A stretch of DNA of 64,000 bases from Zygnema cylindricum (Eukaryota > Streptophyta > Zygnematophyceae > Zygnematales > Zygnemataceae). Both the position numbers and the translations under genes were made by a program. Shown one piece after another: positions 10,520 to 22,444 of the stretch. The DNA is taken from the NCBI GenBank assembly GCA_037447655.1, contig JBBHKE010001948.1, forward strand, positions 335,639 through 399,638, written 5' to 3'. The first letter of the stretch is position 1, and each line of letters opens with the position of its first letter. The notes under the pieces were generated by a model. The model was not told the origin of the DNA. It worked only from the letters and a program-made list of their open reading frames with translations, and ran no database searches.

Positions 10520-13160
10520 TAATCTTGTTCAGGCTACGATAGACGTCACACATTCTCAACGTTCTATCCTTCTTTTTGACGAAGAGAACTAGTGCTCCAT
10601 ACGGTAATTTGCTGGGCTAAATATGTCCTTTTTCCAAAAGCTCATTGATGTGTTTTTTTAACTCCTCCTACTCAAAGAATCAGTGCTTATATATTCCTGT
10701 GACAAGAGGATAACATCCACGTTCAAGGTGAATAACATGTTCCACATCTCGGGAAGGTGGCTTTCCTACCAGTAAATCACTTGGGAACACATCTTGAAAT
10801 TCAAAAATCAAATCTTTTATAGGAGCATCAGATTAATTTATGTCAGGTACAAAATCAGATTTTTGTTTTTCAATATTTTTAGTCGTGTCTGATTTAGGAA
10901 CAACATCAATGTTAGTGTTTCTCCCCCCTCTTCATCAATAACCGCCTCAGTTACTAATAACAAAATAACATAATTTGTTTTATATTTAAAATGCTTTTAA
11001 AATTGTTTAGCAGAAATTAAACCTTCCACTCCCAATTTGGTTTTGTAATTTATATGATTCCTATGCAACTTCTTCGAAGGTAATGCTTCAAAAACCTTCT
11101 AGCCCTTGTGAGACTTCACTCTCAAGGTGTTAGTTTCCCAATTAATTTGAGGGTTATGTTCTGTTTACCTAGGCTTTCCCAATATTAGCTCCTCACTACC
11201 CAAATTCATTATTTTACACACAACTTTGATTTTATGACCCTGGATATCAACTTCTATTCTGTTCGTTTCTAAATCTAATACGAATTTATTACCATTTGCC
11301 ACCTGAACATGCAAAGGTTTTTACCTTATGATTGTAGGAATTTTATTTTCCTCGACAAACTTATGTGAAATAAAATTATGCGTAGCACCTGAATCTACCA
11401 TAACTCTCAATGGTTTCCCTTCCACTAAAGACTCGAATCTGATCAAACTGTTTCTGGTTTCATCGTTACTTAACTGTCTTAACATAGGTATGTAGTTAAG
11501 AGTTTTTTTTGAAGGATTGTTCAATCTATAGATTGTAGTTACCATCATAATAAATTCAGCTATCGTAGCTTTTCTATACATTATATTGCCCTCCAGAGTT
11601 AGCTCCTTAACCTCTGGATTTGATGGACTCAACTGAGGACTTTCAGCTAGTCCTTTTCGTTTCCCACCCCTGGGCTTCTTGCTTAGCTAGGTATAATGCA
11701 ATATCTTCGTGAAAACCTTCATTGGATCAACTGTTTTAAATGATCCTTTATTTGTACAGTCCTTAACGTAATGACCTGGGCCTCCGCATTTAAAACAAGT
11801 GATTTTTTTGTTGGTTTTGTGCATTCTCTGTTGAAATGTCCCTCCTCTTTACAATTATAAAAATTAATTTTCTTTAGTTGCGCACACTCAAATGCCTTAT
11901 GACCTGTTGAAATGTCCCTCCTCTCTACAATTATAAAAATTAATTTTCTTTAGTTGCGCACACTCAAATGCCTTATGACCTCTTTTCTGACAGATAATGC
12001 ATGTGGGAATGCTAAGATTGGGTTTCTGAGCATTAATACTTTGTTTAAGACTATTAATGTATCCCCCTCTATTGTGAAATTTGTTTTCTGCATTAACACT
12101 CTGTCCACCTCTATGATTTCCCTTGAAGATATTATGTCTGTTCACCAAACCCGCATTCAGTCCCTCTTCCCCAAATTCCTCCTCACCCTAATTTGATACT
12201 TCATTGAGATTACCCCTTAGTGATCGAGTTTCCTGATTATACCCCAATTGATCCTCTATTTCCAATGGCTTATCTTGTAATTCTTTCAAATTAATAAAAT
12301 TTTGATGTTTCAGTAGTGATTTCAGTATAGGATTCAGATAGTTCAAAAAATGCAACTTAGCCATTTCATCAGGCAAACTTATGAAATGAATGTTAGATGA
12401 GTCAAATTCCACAATATAATCTTTCACAAATCGAGTCTGCTTTCAGTTGAGCCACTTTTCTTCCATTCACGATTTATAAATGACATACAAAAAACGCGAT
12501 TTGATCGCGGTCTTAAGAGCTTCCCAATAAGCATTATCAGGAATCAAATTAGACCTCGTCATAGTATAATACCAAATTTGTGCATCACCTTTCAGACAGC
12601 TAACATCAAATGAAGTGTAATCATCACGATCACAATTTCTAGATTCCAAATAAAACTCTTTATGAAAAATCCAAGCATCTACCTCATCAATTTTCTTACC
12701 ATCAAAGGATGGTGCTTCACTGATAAGCAATTCCATATCTCTTATCTTCTTAGGTCTATCGTGATCATCTTCCCCAAAACTGGCATTCCTCTTACTACTC
12801 TCACCCTTTTGGTTATTAACATCATTTTTAGAGTGAATTAGATTAATTAGTTCCTCTAATTTCTGATTTGAAAGATTCCCATTTTTCTTAACATCATTCA
12901 ATTCACTTTTCAATTAAGAAATTGTTTCATCTACTGTTGCAGCATGACTATTAAATATTTTGACCAATTTCAAACTACGATTCTTCAACACATTGAAGGC
13001 ATTCTCCATTTGACATTTACATGCAAAATTCGCCATTATCACACAATGAAATAAAGCAAAAGGAAAGATATAATATAATTTCCAAATGAAATTTGCTGGA
13101 AATTTGAAGTCCTCAGGTTGCTCCAATCCAATACTTCCCCTATTTAACAAACCTCTCAAA
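10520..13160 (-). pseudogene. gag-pol: Ty3/gypsy element D, gag-protease-RT (decayed)
   Basis: The minus strand encodes a broken gypsy polyprotein. Gag lies at about 13036-12188, including EAPSFDGKKIDEVDAWIF and GDAQIWYY typical of retrotransposon gag. Zinc knuckles follow at about 12040-11770 (CIICQKRGHKAFEC and CFKCGGPGHYVKDC). A retropepsin-like protease has VMVDSGATHNFISHKF in the 11632-11321 frame. The start of reverse transcriptase reads INELLEKGHI and PSKLPYGALVLFVKKKDRTL near 10645-10560. Several stop codons and shifts break the frame. RT is cut off at 10519 by the LTR of copia B, and the remainder of pol is not visible below it. Domain order protease-RT and the RT motif support Ty3/gypsy. 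Confidence 0.85.
11831..11979 (-). repeat. 75-bp tandem duplication of a zinc-knuckle segment
   Basis: About 74 bases at 11831-11904 are repeated almost exactly at 11906-11979 within the gypsy gag zinc-finger region, duplicating the stretch that reads HKAFECAQLKKINFYNCREE. The copies differ by very few bases, so the event is recent. Confidence 0.88.
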
Positions 13161-13868
13161 AAAAAAAGATCAAAATCTGAAAATCAATAAGACATTGAAA
13201 GTAAGTTAGTACAAATTGAATTCTTCAATTTCCCAAACATTGATGCAGAAAAGTAAGAGATTCCCCACAAATTTTGCAACAGCAAAATTGAAAGCTCTCA
13301 AAGGTAAGATTCAACTATAAATTTTGCAACAGCAAAATTGAAAAGCTCTCAAAGGTAACAATTTAGGGTTTGAAAAGGTTTGAGTCATTTCTAATCTCCT
13401 TTGCTCTTGAAGAAGGAAATCACTCCACTTTCCTTCTCCTCCATTAGTAAATTTCCCATTTCCCACTACATGAGGATCTTTAACTCTCTAATCCTCACAT
13501 CCCCACCCTTCATGGCTTCAAGCCTTCTCTTTACACATGATTAATTGCTAGGAGAAGGCAAGTTTGTTTGGCCTCTAGGTAATTGGAGTGAGCTTCAACA
13601 ATGGCTACACTCCCCACCCCGCCTGAGTCCTTAGGACCTAACCACGCCCCACATCTAACCAGGTGTGTCCTTACGACCTAACCACGCCCCACATCTAACC
13701 AGGTGCCTCTCACAGTTTGGTCACTTAGTTTCCCTCCACACCCTACCACTCACATTGTGGTTCCACCAACACACACATTGTGGTTCCACAGACACAGGTC
13801 AGAGCACCCTCACCAGTGACAGCAATCGATTTTCGGGTGAGAAAGCTTCTCCATGGTTTCTAACCAAA

Positions 13869-13880
13869 GCTCTGATACCA
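13869..13880 (-). promoter_or_regulatory. Primer-binding site (initiator-Met tRNA type), gypsy D
   Basis: The minus strand reads TGGTATCAGAGC, the standard plant retrotransposon primer-binding site complementary to the 3' end of initiator methionine tRNA. It lies two bases inside the LTR end at 13883, upstream of the gag of element D. Confidence 0.88.
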
Positions 13881-13882
13881 TA

Positions 13883-14000
13883 TGTAAAAGGATCTCCTAC
13901 CTCTTAGAAAATCCCATTAATACAACCTGTTTCAACCACAAATACCACACATTGGAAAAATTCACACCCACATGACAAATGACAAATGACATACACAGTG
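13883..14000 (-). repeat. 5' LTR remnant of gypsy D
   Basis: On the plus strand the LTR boundary is TGTAAAAGG at 13883, next to the primer-binding site. The outer end is not certain; a TACACA at about 13994-13999 could be the terminus, or the LTR could be truncated by the plus-strand element that follows. Confidence 0.5.
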
Positions 14001-14058
14001 TGTTGACAAATTTATTTACCTACCGACCTTCTATGTAGTTCGGAATCAAAAGAAGGAG

Positions 14059-14682
14059 GTGACAGAAAAGGAATTGGTGTCTGTCCATTTTCCCGAAAAC
14101 AGATTGGTGAGTACCAAAGAGTTACAGGAGGAAGAGTTTATTGAAGTAAGGAAAAAGGACGAAAGAGAGAAGGACACGATTTTTGTGACCTTATCAGATG
14201 ACAAATCGGTGAGTGAAAACTGCCTACAAGAAAGATTGTTAACTGAAGCAAGAGGAGTTGAAGGAAGAGATGGACACTAAGAAGCAGAAACTAGAAATAA
14301 GGTGGCCGTAAAAATTGGTGAACTAAGAGAAGAACAAAGAAAAATTGTTCAGAAAATCGAAGTGAGAAAAGAAGTTTGTGGGAGTGAAAAATGTAATAAA
14401 AATGCAAAAGTTAGAAATATAGGAAAGGAAAATAGCAAGAAAAAAGTGCAACTAAAAAGAAGAAGAATCAAAACTAAAATTTATCAGATGAATGAAGTTG
14501 ATGGAAGTAGCAAATCTATGCAGAAAAACATAAAGGTGAAACAGAAAACTAGTATTTGTGACATTAAACGAGTAGAAAATTGTGACAGAAATGTAAACTT
14601 TCAAATAAGACAAAAGATCATGAAAAAAACAAAAAGAAGATGTAATATTCAAAGGATGAAGGGTAAAAGAAAACATTCTTAG
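14059..14682 (+). pseudogene. Charged ORF inside plus-strand LTR element E
   Basis: A plus-strand frame is open from about 13990 to 14682 except for one TAA at 14278-14280. It encodes a very Lys/Glu/Arg-rich protein (for example VRKKDEREKDTIFV and KENSKKKVQLKRRRIKTK). No domain was recognised. It precedes a polypurine tract and LTR at 15379-15390, so it is most simply an extra or degenerate ORF of an LTR element. No Gag or Pol motif is seen. Confidence 0.4.
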
Positions 14683-15389
14683 AAAATGATCAAGAAAAGA
14701 GAGCGGGAGAAATGATTTTCTGGAGGACATTTTTGAAAAATGTGAATTTAGAGAAATCTTAGTTTTGGAAAAACTTATATTATAGGTATGTCTTATAAAG
14801 ACAACTTCGTTTGCCATTCGATTTGTTTTTGATAGGACTTTAGACTTGTATTCTTCCTTGTTGAGTTAGTTGAAAAGAAACAAAAAGATTTATTTATGTA
14901 TTTTTGAAGACGAAGGAGGTGGTGGAAGCAATGACTTGTTCAAGAAGGAAAATTTCGGGAGACATGGCAGAGCGCAGCGAAAGCAGTGGAGAATCATCAG
15001 AAGAAATTCGCGTTGCGAACAGCGACGTAGCATAGCGGCGCAGCGAAAGGAGTGGTGACGTATGACACTTACACGGTGATTATTCTATTCAAGGTGCACG
15101 CAGCTAAATATTCAGGGGTTATGCATTTATGGCGTAAGGGGAGCTATTACAGGACACTTTTTGCAAGAAGGCAGCAAGCAACTGGGAATTGGCAGAGGGC
15201 AGCAAGAGCAATGGCGACTTTGGCAAAGCACTGGTGATGTGTTGTTTTTGCTAAATTTATTGTATGATGAAGAGTGGAGGTTGATATAGAATTTTTAATA
15301 TTTAAGTATTTTTTTATTTTTTTGTTTATCGATTAGAGTGGAAACATTTGTGTACAGCATGGACTAATGAGTCTAAAGCTTTAAGGGAG
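14683..15389 (+). other. 3' internal region of element E with polypurine tract
   Basis: This is non-coding sequence ending in a purine-rich tract (aaagctttaagggag) immediately before TGTAGAATTTG at 15390, the pattern of a polypurine tract next to a 3' LTR. It contains GCAGCG/GTAGCATAGCG words like those in the LTR of element F. Confidence 0.5.
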
Positions 15390-16546
15390 TGTAGAATTTG
15401 AAAGATTTATTCTCAGTAGATGAGGCTATGAGGAGGAAGTTAAGGGTGAAAATGTGAAGCAGCTCGGACTACGATGTCGAATTAGCGCAGCGTAGCAGCA
15501 TAGCAGTACACGCTGCACTTTGTATTCATATTGCGTTGCGATGTCAAACTAGCGCAGCGTAGCAACATGGCATTACACGCTGCAAATTTTTTTTGGGTGC
15601 ACGAAACTAAATTTTCAGGGGTGTGTTGTTTTGAAAAGTGAGTTTCGTGCATACGAGACAGTTCGCGCGTAGCTGCTAATAGGATTTAATATGGAAGTTT
15701 GAATATATTCACAGATTGGGGGAGCGAACAAATTGATATAATTAAAGTGACGTAAAAGACTCATTGAGTGGTGTGAACAAGCTGTGACAAATGGACGCCG
15801 GATCGCGAAGCGATCCGATGTAAAATAAACGGAATGTTGAAATAGGCACCGCCGGTAAGGCGGAGCTGCGACGCAGTTAAGTCAACGCAGCTGCGGCTAT
15901 TTGTATGATCCGTACGGACAAGCGCAGCCAACGTAGCTAGCGCAGCTGCGGATAATATGACTAGGATAAATTTGGAGTAATCATGATTGTACGGTAGTGT
16001 TAGCTTATTAGTTACTTAGTGGTAGTTTGGTTTCTAACATACGAAGAGTGCGGTGTAAATATTCTGTAAAACAGAGGTTTGTCCTTTTGACTAATTAGTT
16101 TATTAGAGTAGATACAGTACGGCTGGTATGCCTCCGTTCATTCAGTAGTCTGAGTATAACTTGCAGGACTTAGATGATTTTATGTATCGGAGTCAAGTTA
16201 ATCAAAGTAATGGCAGACAGTTTTGTGCATCTTTGACCTGTTGGTGTGATCACTCTGATTAGTGCTTTCATGTGACACTTTGTGGAGTTATTTTGTGATA
16301 TAGAATCTATATGTGTGTGAAGTTTCATTGTATTCCAGTATCTCTGTAAGATTCTTTGAACAGTCTAAGTGGTTAGTTTGTGAAGCTGTCAACTATTTTG
16401 GGAAACTCTGGAGCTTATATCTTCTAGATGCCTTGGTGGATTTGGCTGTAACTTTGGGAGTTTACATTTTATATGGTATACTGTATGTTGGTGCAGTCTT
16501 AGAATATTTTGTTTATTGTGGAGTAATCTGTGTCGTCTAAAATACA
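15390..16546 (+). repeat. Probable 3' LTR of element E
   Basis: It starts TGTAGAATTTG and may end at TACA at 16546. The segment 15740-15960 matches, in inverse orientation, the LTR of element F (25780-25880), including the GGATCGCTTCGCGATCC hairpin. The 3' boundary is inferred only from the TG...CA rule. Confidence 0.45.
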
Positions 16547-16626
16547 GTTGTTTTGAGGTAGTCTGTGGGTGTTTCCGTGAGTAATCCATGGCTGAAATAA
16601 GCTATGGACAACACGTTTAACAAGTT

Positions 16627-17004
16627 TTACTTTGGCCAATCATTGATCAGTAAGGACTCAAATTTACCAATGCAAAATCGTGTGAAATCTCTTACTTGTA
16701 ACTTGTGACCTCCATTGGTACACAATATGTCTAACTTATGTGAAGCCTCTAGGATAATATTTGCACTTTTGACTTCGGCAATGAATAAGTGCCACCCTAG
16801 CACGCAAAATCTCTGATTGATTACACCCTTGTGAAGGTTGGACTCCCGTGAGTCCGCAGCAAAAAGAATCATTGACTTCTCTCACTTGAGCATTAAGTTA
16901 TGGTTGTTCAAAGACATGAAATTTAAACATATGGCCCCTGGGAGAGAGGGCTTTCCAAAAATTCTCTAAGTCCTAAAAACCTACTCACAGCTCCCCTAGA
17001 CCAT
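16627..17004 (-). other. Copia A-family leader fragment downstream of a shared LTR
   Basis: The sequence is the leader of the copia A family (compare 22152-22438) and joins directly to the LTR at 17005. Because the same LTR is also the 3' LTR of element A, this is the start of a second, truncated unit. The 81-codon ORF in it is not conserved between copies and is not called. Confidence 0.65.
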
Positions 17005-17750
17005 TCAAAAACCATCATATACTAAATAATGTATATATAAAGTACGGTAGCCGCGGTACATTATGTACGGAGTTATTCGACACCACTCTCGGTCTGCCAC
17101 GTGGCATATAAGTTGTCGTCATTTTGTCCAATTCTTCTCGGGCATCCTATACGCGTGTCGTCTGTTCCTAATTTGGCGATTAATTTTAGCCGTTCGATCT
17201 GACGGCGCGTCGAAGAATGATGACCGTTGAAATTCACTAGTCGTCGTTTCGTGTTGACCGTTGAATTTCAACGGTCATCATTCCGTGTTGACCGTTAAAA
17301 TTCCGTTTTTCTTCGCGAACTGTCGATCGCAAAACGATATTTAATTTCGTTCGTTGAAATCAAATGTTGTTTTGTTCATTCCGTGCAGTACTTTATTTCA
17401 TGCGGTACCACACGTTTCCATACTTCGTTTCGTTCCGTAAGCCGCTAAATGGAATAGGTCGCCGCTTTATTTTTTAAATACTTAAAAAATAAAATATTGA
17501 TGTTATTTCATTAAGATCTACTGGAGAAGGCGGAGTGCTACTCCGTACGACTGTCGTCTAGAGGTCACAGGATCAAATCTTGTCCCTGGCAGCCTACCTT
17601 TTGCAAGAGCCTTGACTTCTGCTTGTCTTCTCATCTGGCTGAGGCAGCCATGGCTGCCTGTCAGTTCTCAATGACTATCACAAGTATGAGAACTGTAGGA
17701 TGCTCATAGGGTGACTAAAAAAATAGAATATAAAATACAATTTTTCAACA
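17005..17750 (-). repeat. LTR of copia A (3' LTR, shared)
   Basis: On the minus strand it begins TGTTGAAAAATTG next to a purine tract at 17751-17765 and ends near 17005. A related copy is at 26103-26956. A T-arm-like hairpin (ACAGG-ATCAAAT-CTTGT) lies at 17567-17583 on the plus strand. Confidence 0.78.
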
Positions 17751-17765
17751 CTCCCCTTATTTTTC
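17751..17765 (-). other. Polypurine tract of copia A
   Basis: The minus strand reads aaaaataaggggag directly before the LTR. This is the usual plus-strand priming site for reverse transcription. Confidence 0.75.
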
Positions 17766-20700
17766 TAGTCTATCTTTTCTTTTAGTCCACACTTCTCCCT
17801 ACAAAATGTCAATTTAGGAGAAGGAATTGGCTTAGTCATCAAATCTGGTACCAACTCTCCATCCGGTCTATATTCCAAACTAATTATTTTCTTCTCAACC
17901 TTCTCCCTAACAAAGCTCGAACGAATATCCATATGCATCGCTTTAAAATGATTTTTAGGGTTTGCCGCAATTGGAATCGCAGCTTGATTGTCACAAAATA
18001 TCTTTTGCACTCCATTCTTCATATATCCTTGGTCTTGAAAAAAGGATTTCACCCACATTAATTCTTTCACTGCCGAACAAGCGGCCATATACTCAGCCTC
18101 CATGGTGGACTGAGCAATCACCTTTTTTTGCTTGTTGCTCCAACAACAAGCCCCATTCCCAACATTTAACACATACCCAGAAGTACACCTCCTCATCGCA
18201 GCATCCCTATAATTGGCATCACTCCAAGTGGTGATGTCAGTATAATCCCCTCCCAAATGCAACCACAGATCTCTTGTTCCTATCAATTATCGCATGACCC
18301 TTTTGGTCGCTTCCCAATCTTTTTTCCTATGATCATTTAAACTCCTACTTAATACCCCCACAGTTGTTGCTATATCAAGACGAGTACAGTTCATAAAATA
18401 GATCAAACTACCGACAACGTGTCTGTACGGAATAGTTTGCATGAACTTGCTTTCCTCGAGTCCTAACGCTTTATCTAAGATCAAGACACCCTCTTCTGAG
18501 CTCCCTTGATTTCCCTTCTTTAAGTCCATGGGAGTCTTACAACTATTTGCTTTATCCATTTGAAATTTTTCAAGCATATTCCTTATTGCTTCCTTTTAAG
18601 TTAGTCTAATTTTTTTCTTCTCTCTATCCCTTTCTATCTAAATTCCCAAAATGTACTTTGCCTCTCCCAAGTCCTTCATTTCAAATTTACTCTTTAAATC
18701 TTTTTTCAACGTATTAATGTTCTCCACCGATTTACTAAAAATAAGCAAATCATCCACATAGATAGCAATGAAAATTATGCCTTCGTCATCCTCAAATACA
18801 TAGATGGAATGATCCGAACTGATTCGAATATATCCCAAACTTGTTAAAAACTTGTCGAGCTTCTTGTTCCATTGGCGTGGAGCTTGCTTTAGTCCGTAAA
18901 GGGATTTTATCAGTATGCACACCTTACTTTCTTCTCCTTTCTCCACAAATCCTTTCTGTTGCCGTATGAAGATCTCTTTTTCTAATTCTTTGTGTAAGAA
19001 AGCGGTTTTTATGTCCATCTGGTGCGCTTCTATGTCTTGTGGTGCCTCTAGAAAAAGTAGGATTCGGACGAAGGGAAATCTAACATCCGGAGTGAGGGTA
19101 TTCTCATAATTGATTCCCTCCTTCTGTGTGAACCCCTTTGCTACTAATCTAGCCTTATATCTCTCGATAGTGTTATCCAAATTGAGTTTCAACTTAAATA
19201 CCCACTTCCATCCTATCGGCTTTCTGTCTTGAGGACAATCCACCAACTCCCATGTATTTGCTTCCATAATGGAAGCCATCTCATCATTAACGGCTATCAC
19301 CCATCTACTACTTTGCGGACTATTAATTGCCTCTGAGTATGTCTGGGGTTCGCTCAAATGTGACGGCTTAGTTACCTTGTTGTTCACTTTTCTCTCTTGA
19401 AGTCTCATGTTGCTTCTCCTTCCTCCTTCAAACTCCGACGTTGGAATGGAGGGTAATCTTGGATTTCTCCGGACAACTTCAACTTCTCCCCTATTCGTGA
19501 AGTCCATCTCCGGACGTTCATCGTCCATTTACGGTCTTTCCTCGTTTTGAGCTGGAAGTTGTGACTCCAAGAGACAATCAATCTTGGTCACATTTTTCTC
19601 TTCCTCTGCAAGGCCATGCTGAACTGGAGTTCATTTGGAAAAATCTGAATCTAACTCATTTTCGGATTCAATTCTAATTCTAACCGGTTTAGTGTATTTG
19701 AAGGGATCCATGGACTTCCGTTCATCCATGACTACCAAGTGTTTTACTAGAATTATGTCTTCACTTCCGAGATCATAAACTCTATACCCTTTTACATTTT
19801 CATCATATCCAAGTAAGTATCCCGCCTTTCCTGTTGCATCTAACTTCCAATCAGATTTTTATGTGTTTAAACTAAACACTTGACTTCTGAACACCTTTAA
19901 GTGTGAAATATTAGATTTTCTCCCGGTCCATCTTTCATAAGGTGTTTTTCCTTTTACTGCCGAGGTAAGGACTCTATTTTTGAGATAGTTAGCACAAATC
20001 ATAGCTTCTGCCCAAAAACATTTTCTTATCTTTTTATCTGACAACATAGTATGAGCACTATCACTCAATGTTCGATTTAGTCTCTCTGCTACACCATTTC
20101 ATTTTAAGTTCTTAGGAACAATCTTTTGGTGTTGAACCCCTTCCTTTTTCAAGAAATCCTCAAACTCATTAGAAGTGTATCCCCCCCCAATATCACTCCT
20201 CACTCTCTTTATAGGTGTCTCATTAAGCTTTTCACTCCATGCTTTATACTCCTTAAAATAAACCGAAGCCTCAAGATTTGTTTTTCAACAAGTATACTCT
20301 ACAATATTTAGAACAATCATCAGTGATAGTAAGCATAAATCTTTTCCCTCCAAATTATGGTACTTTGGCCGGTCCCCATATATCAGTGTGAACTAGATCT
20401 AAGACCTTTTCACCCTTATATGTTGCGGCTTTTGGAAAAGGCAACTTGTGGGCCTTTCCTTGAGCACATCCACTAAAATCATTGAAAGTCTCATTGTCTC
20501 CAAAATGTATTCTCTAAAATACACCCATTTTTTTCATTTTCTTCAATCTATCTAGATGCACATATCACAATCTTTTATGCCACGTCATCAAATCACTTAC
20601 ACCAGCATAGTAAACTCCCGTCTTTCAATTACTAAAAATTCAGCCTAAACATTCCTAGGCTACCTTTTTCAGCTATGAAGTACACTTCATTCTCATAGCT

Positions 20701-22151
20701 AGCAACAAAGACTCCTTTCTTCGCATTAGTCTCAAAACCCTTATCATCTTAGACCGACGTAGAGATAAGATTTTTGTTCAACTCTGGAATAAAAAGAACA
20801 TCAAAGAAAGTGACTATAGATGTCTTACCATCAACTAAGACTCTCAAATCCACAGATCCCACTGAATTAGTGGTCACTATTCTCCCATCCCCATACTCTA
20901 TCTCTACAGTATGGATATTTCTCATTTTGGCAAATAATGGTTTTTCTCTACACATATGCATAGAGGCTCCTGAATTAATAATCCATCCATCTTCTGGAGC
21001 TTCTCCTACTCCACTAAAAGCACACTTCTGCCTCCTTGGAATATTCGGCTCACCTTTCACCTCCAGCTCTTCATTGAGGAGGAGTTCTTTATCATCCTCA
21101 TTGAAATCCTCTCCCATAACTTGTGTTGCCACAAATGCCTTTTTTTCCTTGCGGCAAGTTTTCCGACCTGTTCTTCCTTCAATCTCATCGCTGTTAGTTT
21201 AATACACTACGCCATGTAATGTCCCGGCTTCTTACAAAAGTGACAAAGCCCCTTTCGGAGGCCTTGATCCTGATCTGTCATGGTTTCCTCTTCCTCCTCC
21301 ACCAAAGTTTCCATAAGGTTTCTTAGAATCTTTATCCCCCCAATTAGATCCAGCAACTAGTGCTTGAACACTCTTTCCTTCTCTCTGAATCACAATTGTG
21401 CTTTCCCGAACCGAAATCATCCCTACAACGGAGTTCCAGATCCATCGTTGATTTGGCAAGTCCTGAACCCTATTGACAATATTTTCATTATCATTTAGGA
21501 GTTTCATTAACAAAGTATTCACCTTCTCTTTCTTTGTCTCCTTTTTTCGTGCACTCTTGAACTCCATAAAAAACTCGGCCAAGTCATTACAAAAGTCTAA
21601 CATCTTCCCCCCTTTGTACACATATGCGTATACCTTCTGATGGGCCAACTTCTGCTATGGAATCGTACTGCACTTTTAAATGTTGACAAGAGCCTCCCAC
21701 AACTCTATGCCCTCTCCACATATAGATGTGGTGTAGCCACATATTCAGTGAGACGCCCAAGAATAAAATGAGTCACTACAATGTTGTTGAAATCATATAT
21801 TTTACTATCATTTGCCTCGATTTTCTATTCATCTGCTACTGGAACGGATCCAGTAGCCATAGGTGTGAGTTTCTCCTTCCCCTTCTCCTTCCTTGTGTCC
21901 GACACAATGCCTTCTTCAACATCCTCTTCTTCCTCTGCTTTCGCAGATCCTCTTGTGAATCGAGATACTCCAATCCTTGGTGGAACTCCCAATTTTGCGA
22001 ATGGCCGACGCACACGACCACTCACAATGCCTTATAGCCTTTTTTTAAACAATGCACCCCTCATCATGGTTTCCCAATAAGTGAACCCTGTTCCATTGAA
22101 AATGGGCACCCTAAAGGGTGGGCCCATAATTTGTAATTCCGTGACCTCCAT
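17765..22151 (-). pseudogene. gag-pol: Ty1/copia element A gag-pol polyprotein (decayed)
   Basis: The minus strand carries Gag, protease, integrase, reverse transcriptase and RNase H in copia order. Gag starts at an ATG at 22151 (frames to 21235) and has a CHFCKKPGHYMA zinc knuckle after a one-base shift. The protease region at 21010-20760 reads WIINSGASMHMC, so the catalytic Asp of DSG is Asn. Integrase (about 20750-19600) is full of stops; a recognisable piece is SAHTMLSDKKIRKCFWAEA in the frame 20068-19859. Reverse transcriptase at 19528-18638 is open for 296 codons with WKWVFKLKLN, QMDIKTAFLH and IAIYVDDLLIF. RNase H (18577-17765) has CCWSNKQKKVIAQSTMEAEY. A stop or frame break separates RT and RNase H at 18578-18637. 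The long open RT frame beside the ruined integrase suggests uneven decay. Confidence 0.9.
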
Positions 22152-22438
22152 TGGGAGAGAGTATGTCTAGCTTATATGAAGCCTCTAGGATAATATTTGC
22201 ACTTTTACTTTGGGAATGAATAAGTGCCACCTTGGCACGAAAAAACTTTGATCGACTACACCCATATATAGTGTGGAATCCCTTGAGTCCGCAGCAAAAA
22301 GAATCACTAAATCTGCTCACGTGAGCATTAAGTTATAGTTATTCAAAGACAACAAATTTGTACAGATGGCCTTTAGGAGAGAGGGATTTCAAAATATTGT
22401 CTAAGTCCTAAGAACCTACTCACATCTCCTCTAGACCA
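22152..22438 (-). other. Untranslated leader of copia A
   Basis: This is homologous to 16627-17004 and ends at the same CTAGACCA point. In the 17-kb copy the LTR follows at once, but here element F has been inserted at the junction. Confidence 0.7.
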
Positions 22439-22444
22439 AGCTAA

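Noticed and set aside
16627-16872. 81-codon minus-strand ORF
   Set aside because: It is copia leader sequence; the homologous region at 22152-22438 does not keep the frame.
17520-17600. Functional tRNA gene
   Set aside because: Only the T-arm is convincing; acceptor and D-arms do not pair and the segment is part of an LTR.
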